Positions 55,465 to 64,000 of a stretch of DNA of 64,000 nt are shown piece by piece. Below the pieces are notes generated by a model. That model was not told the origin of the DNA. It made no database searches and worked only from the letters and a program-made list of their open reading frames with translations. The position numbers were made by a program, and so were the translations under genes. The DNA comes from Candidula unifasciata (Eukaryota; Mollusca; Gastropoda; Stylommatophora; Geomitridae): positions 211,639 through 275,638 of the forward strand of contig CAJHNH020004678.1 in the NCBI GenBank assembly GCA_905116865.2. The letters are read 5' to 3'. The first letter of the stretch is position 1, and every line of letters begins with the position of its first letter.

Positions 55465-56295
55465 CTGACGTTCAACCCGACCAGGACATCACATCAGCGA
55501 CTAACGCCTGGTGAAACAAATTGCCACCATGCAGATGCGGATCACCCGGGGACAGGTCCCAGAAACCCCGTTCAACCCATAGGTTAGGTTATATTAGGGT
55601 CCTCGGCAATAACCGAGGCGGGGCTATGAAACAACAACAACATTTACTGCATCGGACATTGAGACTGATTGTAAGTAATACCCGTACTGACTGTAGTAAG
55701 TAAGTTGCACCCCACCAGGGTATCACACAGAGCGATAAACACCCGGTGACACAAAGTGCCAAAATTCGGATGAGGATCACCCGTGTTGAGGTCCCAGAAA
55801 CCGCATCTAACCATTAGGCTTTTTTTGCGGTCCCTGGCAAATATTGAATACCCTAAGGGGGTGACGAAGATGCCATAGTGCAATGCCGACTATAGTAGTA
55901 GTACATTTTACCCCTGCCAGGACATCACACAAGCGATAAACATCCGATGACACAAAGTGCCATCATGTGGATGAGGATCAACCGTGGAGAGGTCCCAGAA
56001 ACCCCGTTCAACGATTCGGCCATATTTAAGCCCGGATATATTGCGGTCCTTAGTAAGAGCTAGGGTGGGGTTTCAAGATAACGAAAGATTGCACCTCACA
56101 ACGTGATTATGATGTTCGATTGATTGATTGACTTTCTACCCCACTAGGACATCACACAAGTTCACCGTGGAGAGGTCTCAGAAACCGCGTTTAGACAATT
56201 GGCCATATTTATGGCCTGCCTATATTGCGGGCCCTGGCAAAAGCCAGAGTGGGGCTTCAAATAGCAAAAAATTAAGCTCTAAAAAGGACCTAAGG
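55465..56295 (+). repeat. ~210-bp repeat, about 4 loosely tandem copies
   Basis: Copies starting near 55480, 55695, 55910 and 56135. Shared blocks: ACATCACACAAGCGATAAAC, GACACAAAGTGCCA, GGATGAGGATCACCCG and GGTCCCAGAAACCCCGTTCA, then a GCGGTCCCTGGCAA-like block and, in the first, an ACAACAACAACA tail. Possibly 3' ends of a retroposon that amplified locally. Confidence 0.8.
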
Positions 56296-57125
56296 ATGAG
56301 GACATTATGTATTATTATAATGTTCACATCAAACTGACTATTATCATCCCTGGACGGAAGACGTTTTTTGCACTAGTTAGAGTGTTTTGCTATTGTCCCA
56401 GAAAGCATAGGTTCCAAATCCCCACTGAGTGAGATTTTAAAGGTTGACGTAGCTCGAAGTTTAATCCAGCTAAAAGCGCTCCCATAAATTGTCTGTCTAA
56501 TCAAAGACACTTGAACATAACTGCACACCCTCAAAGTTAAGATACATAGAACTTCAGTCAATTCTTGTGTTACTTCCCTTTGATGTATTATAACAATGTA
56601 GTGTTCTCCCTTGGGTGTTTACACCCAAAGAATAACATGACCCCAAATTAGTAATAGGCAAGGCATAGGCTAGAGAAACAGGATGTGGTGAATATAAGAT
56701 ATCAGTTGGGAATGTTGCTGTTGAAAGCTTGACTATGCCGAGTTACATCTACGGGACTAAGGTAAAATGTTTACATAAATTGTATTGCCTATGTCCTGAG
56801 ATTTGTTTTGGTTGACAATATAACAGTTGCATGACATTTTCTTGTCGTCATTGTCATCGTAATGACCATCACTGTCATCACAGACATCCTCCTCATAAAT
56901 ATCTCAGTGATCATAACCATCATTACAAACACCATGGCCATCACAGTCGTCTTCTTTCTCCTGCTCCTTCCCTTCTTCTCCTCTTTCTTAGTCACTATCG
57001 TCGCCTTACACTCGCTGACGAGATATGACATTTTTAGCGACACATTAGTTGTTTCGTTATATTCATTTTTGTTTGTTTATTTGAATTCATGTCATGCGTA
57101 GTTTTCATTTTTATGGTATCACTGT
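56296..57125. other. Intergenic spacer
   Basis: A CAT/ATC-rich patch at 56830-56960 makes Met/Thr and His-rich frames with no domain. No gene supported. Confidence 0.45.
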
Positions 57126-57129
57126 GTCC

Positions 57130-58325
57130 AGGCATAAAGTATCCCCTGTTCAGATTTGAAGTATTTCTTGTCAGACTTAAAATACCGTTTCGTCCAGACT
57201 TGAAGTAGGCCTATCCTTTGTGCAGACTTAAAGTGTATCTTGTACAGACTTAACGTGTCTCTTGTTCAGACTTAGCTACCCCTTTATGCAGACTTAAAAT
57301 ATCTTTTTGTACAGACTTGAAGAATCCCTTGTCCACACTTAAATAACCCTTTGTCCAGACTGCACATACTTAAAGTTTCCATGTGTCAAGACTCAAAATA
57401 TCATTTGTCCAGACTTGAATTATTCCTGGTCTAGATTTAAAGTATCCTTTTATCCAGACTCATAGTATCTCTTTATCCAGACTTAAAGTGTCCTTTGTCC
57501 AGACTTAAAATGTTTATTGTACAGACTTTAAGAATCCCTTTACACTTAAGTGTCCCCTTGTTCAGATTGTACATACATAAAGTATCCATTTGCCCAGACT
57601 CAGACTTTTCTTTGTCCAGACTTGAATTATCCCTGGTCAAGACTTAAAGTATCCTTTTTTCTAGACTCAAAGTATTCATTTATCCAGACTTATAGTATCC
57701 GTTTGTCCAAGCTCAGAGTATCCCTTTATCCAGACTTAAAGTATCCATTTGTCTAGACTTAAAGTGTCTCTTTATCCAGACTTAAAGTATCCTTTTATCC
57801 AGCCTCATAGTATCCCTTTATCCAGACTTAAAGTATCCATTTGTCCAGACTTAAGTGTCCATTTATCCAGACATAAAGTGTCTCTTTATCCTGACTTAAA
57901 GTATCCTTTTATCCAGCCTCAGTGTATCCCTTTATCCAGACTTAAAGTATCCATTTGTTCAGACTTAAAGTGTCCATTTATCCAGACTTAAAGTGTCACT
58001 TTATCCAGACTTAAAGTATCCTTTTATCCAGTCTCAGAGTATCCCTTTATCCAGACTTAAAGTATCCATTTGTCCAGACTTAAAGTGTTCCATTTATCCA
58101 GACTTAAAGTGTCTCTTTATCCAGACTTAAAGTATCAATTTGTCCAGACTTAAAGTGTCCATTTATCCAGACTTAAAGTGTCCCTTTATCCAGACTTAAA
58201 GTATCAATTTGTCCAGACTTAAAGTGTCCATTTATCCAGACTTAAAGTGTCTCTTTATCCAGACTTAAAGTATCCGTTTGTCCAGACTCAGAGTATCCCT
58301 TTTTCCAAACTTAAAGTATAATTTT
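57130..58325. repeat. 23-bp minisatellite, about 50 units
   Basis: Units TCCAGACTTAAAGTGTCCAT plus TTA, with GTATC/GTGTC variants. The first 400 bases are irregular and units after 57700 are regular. Confidence 0.95.
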
Positions 58326-58329
58326 GTCG

Positions 58330-59210
58330 GGACTGAAAAATCTATTGTCCAGACCTAAAGGAGTTCTTGCGTAGCTCACATCACTGCTGAAAACCGTGTT
58401 GTAATGACAGCTGTACACATTTCGACAATTTGTGGATATTTATCTTGTTGAAGTGATGGTACCAATCCAAGCAGGTGTAGATTAGGCGGGGCTGGGACGT
58501 GCAGTTTATCTTCGTAAACCATCTTCTAATGCCCGAGAACTGATACCGACGTCCGAGAGGAAAATGGCAAATGAAATGAAGCTACATTTGATAAACACTG
58601 ATCCTCAAAAACTTGTTTCATCAGTGCAACAGTCTCTATAGCAATTTTCGGAGTTGGAAACCCATGACTCCATGTTGCTACCTAACGACGCAACTCTCAT
58701 TAAGTAAACAAAATGGCTGGATACTGTTGACATGGAACCGTTTCAATTGTGCCAGATCAAAGATGGTTGGTGCCGGTTTGGATGATTTAATTTTCTACAT
58801 GGAGGGGTTTAATATTTTGGCCATAATAAAAGCAGTCACGTTATTTAATTGTCGGACTGTGTTAATCGCTAAAATTGCCGACCCAGTGTAATTTCATTCA
58901 ACAATCTTAAACGCTGAAATGATGAATGATTTAAGGAACAATAGATGAATTGATCAATGGATGAACTGATGATTGATTGGACTGATTGGTTATCTGACTG
59001 ATATATGGATGGATGTTAATCGAATTATTGAGAGATTATTAGCAGACTGACTGGATGTACAGATAAATTAGTTGATAAAATACTGAATGTATCGAGTGAT
59101 GGACGTGTAGATTAATTAATGGACCTATTAATTACTTAATGGATTGACTAATGAAAGGATGTATGGACTCCTGGTAGTTTTATTTTCGTTGTGAAATGTA
59201 GCATGGACAA
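58330..59210. other. Intergenic spacer
   Basis: A GATTGAT/GAACTGAT-rich stretch at 58915-59160 looks like a decayed simple repeat. One plus-strand frame of 92 codons (58613-58891) has no recognised domain and is not called. Confidence 0.4.
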
Positions 59211-59214
59211 TGAC

Positions 59215-60258
59215 CTCTTACGCATTTATGGGTGTATGTATGCATGTGTGTGTGTGTGTGTATGTATGCATGTGAGTGTAAATGTGCGGTTGTGGGCGTA
59301 TGTGGGTGTCTGTACACGTGATTGCATGTGTATGAATGCATGTGAGTCTAAATGTGTGGTTGCGGTCGTATGTGGCTGACTGTACATGTGATTGCATGTG
59401 TATGAATGCATGTGAGTGTAAATGTGCGGTTGTGTGCGTATGTGGGTGTCTGTACACGTGATTGCATGTGTATGAATGCATGTGAGTGTAAATGTGCGGT
59501 TGTGGGCGTATGTGGGTGTCTGTACATGTGATTGTATGTGTATTTATGCATGTGAGTGTAAATGTGCGGTTTTGGGCGCATGTGGGTGTCTGTACATGTG
59601 ATTGTATGTGTATGCATGCATGTGAGTGTAAATGTGCGGTTTTGGGCGCATGTAGGTGTCTGTACATGTGATTGTATCTGTATGTATGCATGTGAGTGTA
59701 AATGTGCGGTTTTGGGCGCATGTGGGTGTCTGTACATGTGATTGTATGTGTATGTATGCATGTGAGTGTAAATGTGCGGTTGTGGGCACATGTGGGTGTT
59801 TGTACATGTGATTGTATGTGTGTGTATGCATGCATGCGTGTGTAGGTGGGTATGTATGGAATATGTGTGTGCATGTATGTCCATATATATGTGTGTGTGT
59901 GTTTTCTGTTTGTGCATGTATGTCTATGTATGTATGTGTGTGTGTTTTATGTTTGTGTATGTATGTAGATGCGTGTATGTATGTATTACGTATGTCTGTA
60001 TATGAGTGTGCATGTATGAGAATGTAAGAGTATGTATACGTGTGTGTGTGAGTGTGTACAATTGTGTACACATGATGTATTATGCATTATTCTATAATGT
60101 ATATTTCTTTTTTATATCCATAACATGCATTATTGATAAAGGCATTGGTACTCTGAAAAATGAGTGCTTAGAAGGGAAGAATGTCAGACGGGCTTGCGTG
60201 CCCAATTTGCAACCCTTAAAAAAAAAGTGTGTTCGTTCGTTCGTTCGTTCAGGTCTCA
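59215..60258 (+). mobile_element. Microsatellite-flanked core element, copy 2
   Basis: TG-rich block (59235-60060, including a regular 70-bp array) leads to a core with GTCAGACGGGCTTGCGTGCC and CAATTTGCAACCCTTAAAAA, then (GTTC)n at 60232-60251. Same order and orientation as 29140-30235. Confidence 0.7.
59265..59820. repeat. 70-bp minisatellite, 8 units, within the TG-rich block
   Basis: Units of 70 bp containing GCATGTGAGTGTAAATGTGC and GGGTGTCTGTACATGTGATT; the minus frames (His/Thr-rich) are repeat read-through. Confidence 0.95.
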
Positions 60259-60860
60259 TCTGTCACCGTATGTTCAACGCCTATATGAAAACACTTATAG
60301 ATTCGCTCCCACCAACTCACTCCCGCCTCCATCATTGTTTTTAAATAGTGGGTTTCTGTATCACCAGCCTGTGAACGAGGCAAAGGCGGAATATATCATC
60401 AACCGGTTGTCAAACACAATTTTTCTAATTCCAGTACGTTCTCAGAATATTTTGACCTACATGGTTCCCAACGCTCAGTTATAATAGAACCATTGCATAT
60501 TAGATTCCCATCTGCAAAAAAGCGTATTCAAATTCCAAAGAGTACAGGTATTACCTTTTGCCTGCGTTTCCAAGTTGTCTAGACGCCTCTGATAAGCTGC
60601 CCCTTGTCAGTGCTGCTTTCTGAATAATTTATTGATTTATTTTTGCATTCACTTTTGCAAGACTGCGTTTTGATTTATGTAGTCTTCAAGATCGCATTTT
60701 GATTGCTCATTCATGTTATCGTATGCGTGTTTGTGTTTTGCATGTTATTTCTTGTTGTTGTTTTGGTTGTTAAGTCGTTATTTCATGTTTTTTGTTGGTT
60801 TGTTCCCTCATTTAAATATTTTCTGATTCTCACAAAACATTAAAAATAGCGGCCAGATTT
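60259..60860. other. Intergenic spacer
   Basis: Nothing recognised. Confidence 0.4.
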
Positions 60861-60864
60861 GATT

Positions 60865-61035
60865 TTAGCTGGTTTCAAATCTTGGATAACCGGAAAGGCT
60901 AACCCGGTCAACAAATGCCCGCAGAAGTCGGATGTGTTGGCCGAAAGGTGCAAATATCGCAGCCGTGCTGTAAACGGACACAACGCAATTACATCTTCGG
61001 ATAAACGCAGAAGAAGAAGAAGAAGAAGAAGAAAT
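60865..61035 (+). mobile_element. SINE-like family E with (AGA)n tail
   Basis: CCGGAAAGGCTAACCCGGTC, GCAGAAGTCGGATGTGTTGG and CACAACGCAATTACATCTTC blocks end in seven AGA triplets. A truncated relative is at 20755-20865. The head is not clearly tRNA-like. Confidence 0.65.
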
Positions 61036-61301
61036 CTTGAATTATACTTTATTATTTTGTTTCTCCTATAATTGAAATAATCGAATGCATTCGCCATTAG
61101 GGATCACTTTGTTCTTTTGCCTTAGCAGTGACAATCAGTACACATTTATTCTGTATTTACGATAATGTACATTAAAATTTCGCATATTCTAAATATTTGT
61201 AATAAATACACATCAGTTGTCAACTGCACAGAAATGTAGGAGAACAGAAAACAAGAAGACGTTTTCTTCACATTCCGTGATATGCCACTAGTGTCAACAG
61301 C

Positions 61302-61522
61302 ATATTTTTTTTTTTAATCCAGAAACCATGAGTTGTTGACCCTTTGGCTCAGTACTATGGATATCGCAGCCCTTCGGCCTTGATTCCATGATAGATACCG
61401 TAAATTTGGGAGAAATGTGGCTTTTCTGCCTACCCCCGGGCGTGAACTCGGACCACAAGGATTTCGTCACTCGGTCACCGCGCAGTTATGTTTAGTCAAC
61501 TACGCTAGCGAGCCGGGCGTCC
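61302..61522 (-). mobile_element. tRNA-derived SINE family A
   Basis: Minus-strand head GGCTCGCTAGCGTAGTTGAC, body GAAAAGCCACATTTCTCCCA, then GGAATCAAGGCCGAAGGGCT and a poly-A end at 61302-61313. It shows the uninterrupted form of the element split at 15402-15827. Confidence 0.9.
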
Positions 61523-61714
61523 ACAGCAAATGAGCCCATGCAATACTACATGGTTGATCTCCCAACAACATCGAAACATTACTTTGTAAACATGGCAAAA
61601 AACATAGTTATCCTATACTATTGCGATAAACTTGGGAGGGGATAGTTTAGCGTCTCTTACGATTACACTTTCCCGAATCTGGTCTGTAGCCTTATCCCAT
61701 GCATACCTTATGAC

Positions 61715-61985
61715 CAAGCTATCTAGACATGCGTCTCTGCTATCTAGACATGTGTCTCTGCTATCTAGACACGTGTCTCTGCTATCTAGACATTAAGTCT
61801 GCTATCTAGACATGTGTCTCTGCTATCTAGACACGTGTCTCTGCTATCTAGACATTAAGTCTGCTATCTAGACATGTGTCTCTGCTATCTAGACATTAAG
61901 TCTGCTATCTAGACATGTGTCTCTGCTATGTAGACATGTGTCACTGCTATCTAGACACGTGTCTCTGCTATCTAGACATATGTCT
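61715..61985. repeat. 21-bp minisatellite, about 13 units
   Basis: Units CTATCTAGACATGTGTCTCT plus G, with a shorter CATTAAGTCTG variant at regular intervals. Confidence 0.96.
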
Positions 61986-62261
61986 CTCTTTTCCACTTGC
62001 TTTTTTTTTTGTTTTCGAATATTGTGATTAGGACAAAGTTACTGGCGGCACAGATGTGGCTTTTTAGAAGCATGCAAAGAATATCAGAGAGTGATCGGAA
62101 AACAAAAACACCAGTCCTCATCCGGACAGATGGAAGTCGTAAACTTAATAAAACAAGTGCACGCAACAGTCAGTGATTTGTCACCATGTTATAACAAGGT
62201 ATGGACTCGAGGACTTGGTAACAATTGACAAGATGTGTGGTAAGAGAGCAAGAAGAAGACA

Positions 62262-63052
62262 AAGAGAAAAGTAGCTTGATGACTAGGACAGATGCGTGGA
62301 GCGCAAAGAGATAAGTAGCTTGATGACTTGGACAGGTGGGTTGAGGGCAAAGAGATAAGTACTTTGATGACTTGGACAAATGGATTGAGGGCAAAGAGAT
62401 AAGTACCTTGATGACTTGGACCGGTGGATGGAGTGCAAAGAGATAAGTACCTTGATGACTTGGACAGGTGGGTTGAGGGCAAAGAGATAAGTACCTTGAT
62501 GACTTTTACAGATGGATGGAGGGCAAAGAGATAAGTACCTTGATGACTTGGACAGGTGGATGGAGGGCAAAGAGATAAGTACCTTGATGACTTGGACAGG
62601 TGAATGGAGGGCAAAGAGATAAGTACCTTGATGACTTAAACAGGTGGATGGAGGGCAAAGAGATAAGTACCTTGATGACTTGGACAGGTGCATGGAGGGC
62701 AAAGAGATAAGTACCTTGATGACTTGAACAGGTGGATGGAGGGCAAAGAGATAAGTACCTTGATGACTTGGTCAGGTGGGTTGAGGGCAAAGAGATAAGT
62801 ACCCTGATGACTTGGACAGGTGGATTGAGGGCAAAGAGATAAGTACCTTGATGACTTGGACAGGTGGATGGAGTGCAAAGAGATAAGTACCTTGATGACT
62901 TGGACAGGTGCATGGAGGGCAAAGAGATAAGTACCTTGATGACTTTTACAGATGGATGGAGGGCAAAGAGATAAGTACCTTGATGACTTGGACATATGGA
63001 TGGAGGACAAAGAGATAAGTACCTTGATGACTTTTACAGATGGGTGGAGCAG
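62262..63052. repeat. 44-bp minisatellite, about 18 units
   Basis: Units contain GAGATAAGTACCTTGATGAC and GACAGGTGGATGGAGGGCAA. Overlapping minus-strand frames of up to 157 codons are repeat read-through. Confidence 0.96.
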
Positions 63053-63305
63053 GACAAAAAATGGTGAACTGATCCGTGATTCTTGGAAGGATGTGAGATG
63101 GAGAAGCATGATAGCTTACACTTTTAAACATGATGATGATGAGTTAAGATACACACATGTTCCTTAGACATGGAACAGAGAATCAAGGCGTGAATGTTAG
63201 TAACCAATGAGGCAGAAATAAAAAAATAAGATATACACGTGAGAATAGGAAGAAAAACAACCTAAACATGCGCTGCTCAAGAACTAGAGATGCAAACGGC
63301 ACTGC

Positions 63306-63410
63306 TGGAGATCATCATTATCATCATAGTTTGCTTTTGCCATTAGGCGTCATGACGAAGAAGGGATTTGCGATCAAACGTACAGCAGGTGGCGCCGGTC
63401 ATTAACATTC
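63306..63410 (-). mobile_element. LINE 3' tail, same family as 21826-22265
   Basis: TGCCATTAGGCGTCATGACG and GATCAAACGTACAGCAGGTG on the plus strand parallel CTGCCATTAAGTGTCATGGA and GATCCAGTGCACGTTGG at 21850-21900. The (ATC)n at its edge is the (GAT)n tail. Confidence 0.65.
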
Positions 63411-63574
63411 CGTCTGGGTATAAACTATATTCAGTGTCATCGGTCCATTGTCTACTTTAGGGCACTTTTTCTCTGACATCAAATCCTTTCATAGTGTAGT
63501 TTTTGTCTTGGTAGCTTTTGTCACCTGGCGGCGCAGCCACATGTAAACCATTTAGGGAAGGGGGCCTTAGCGGA

Positions 63575-63800
63575 CCCCCCCCCCTCTCCACACACACACA
63601 CATCCGAAATGCTCTTTTAATCGTTTGCATGATTGCCCTATCATCCGATTTTCACATAATCTGTGAATTATTACTTGGCGTGGGACACTGTCTGTTGGCA
63701 GCCGATTCAAATGGTCGAACCATTCCACTTTTTGTTTTCTAATAAAATTAACGTTATTACTATCCCTCAACCGACCTTAAACCCACCCACTGTATTTCAG
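63575..63800 (-). mobile_element. LINE post-RT coding fragment
   Basis: The minus frame reads NFIRKQKVEWFDHLNRLPTD and SVPRQVIIHR, the WFGHLNRM..DSxPRQ region of the same LINE group. Probably one copy with 63306-63410, split by about 170 bases of other sequence. Confidence 0.7.
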
Positions 63801-64000
63801 ATTAAAAATGTTTTAATCCAACCTCTCCTAAACAAGTCGAATGCTTTTCTCAACAACTCATGTTGGGTGTGATTGTTTCCTTGTCTCTGAAATTGTCAAA
63901 ATGTGCTTGGTCGCACAGAGTTCGTAAAAAGATCGCGACACAATGTGCCTGTTAATGTGATTATCAACTGATAGTTTTTTTTTTTTTTCTTAGTACTGGT
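63801..64000. other. Unassigned window end
   Basis: Nothing recognised; a T run lies near 63976. Confidence 0.4.

Noticed and set aside
58613..58891. 92-codon plus-strand frame as a small gene
   Set aside because: No domain, no splice or promoter context; length is within chance for this composition.
59218..60071. His/Thr-rich frames of 175-218 codons
   Set aside because: Produced by the 70-bp TG-rich array.
62189..63131. Overlapping minus-strand frames of 138-157 codons
   Set aside because: The 44-bp array in three frames.

Overview
Eukaryotic nuclear DNA, most likely from a gastropod mollusc. The reasons are one widely split, intron-rich gene, many tRNA-derived SINEs and 5'-truncated non-LTR retrotransposon tails, and an exceptional load of intronic and intergenic minisatellites. 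A SPIN-like hAT element, a family I recall being reported from a pond snail, points the same way. No species can be named from the sequence alone. There is no prokaryotic gene, rRNA gene or CRISPR array.

Only one convincing host protein gene is present: a minus-strand gene for TFIIIC subunit 5 (GTF3C5/TFIIIC63, the Tau95 family). It is split into 11 coding exons from 51900 (start codon) down to about 21164 (stop). Exon borders were read from splice sites, reading phase and recalled similarity to the animal protein. The predicted protein is about 600 residues, with an unusual acidic 130-residue N-terminal extension. Oddities are a duplicated last exon (20885-21115 and 21164-21280), a one-base phase conflict between exons 7 and 8, a possible poison exon in intron 1, and two intronic minisatellites that extend out of exon ends and carry copies of the 5' splice site.

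Layout: 1-20.8 kb is intergenic and dominated by tandem arrays (62, 25, about 30, 44, 52-59, 38, 20 and about 35 bp units), with LINE fragments and SINEs between them. 20.9-51.9 kb is the GTF3C5 gene; its introns hold 22, 34, 41, 42, 48, 52, 28, 58, 79 and 44 bp arrays, LINE pieces (including a long minus-strand ORF remnant in intron 4), a piggyBac-like remnant, a mariner relic, foldback MITEs and the SPIN-like element. 51.9-64 kb is intergenic again: SINEs, a (GAA)n tract, a mariner-like relic with terminal repeats, a ~210 bp repeat in about four copies, 23, 70, 21 and 44 bp arrays, and a LINE tail.

Tandem arrays make up roughly 30% of the window by adding their spans. Most long open frames in the window are these arrays read through, not genes. 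Several arrays, notably 1-1330 and 43840-44560, carry many single-base indels, so either local sequence error or real decay must be kept in mind.
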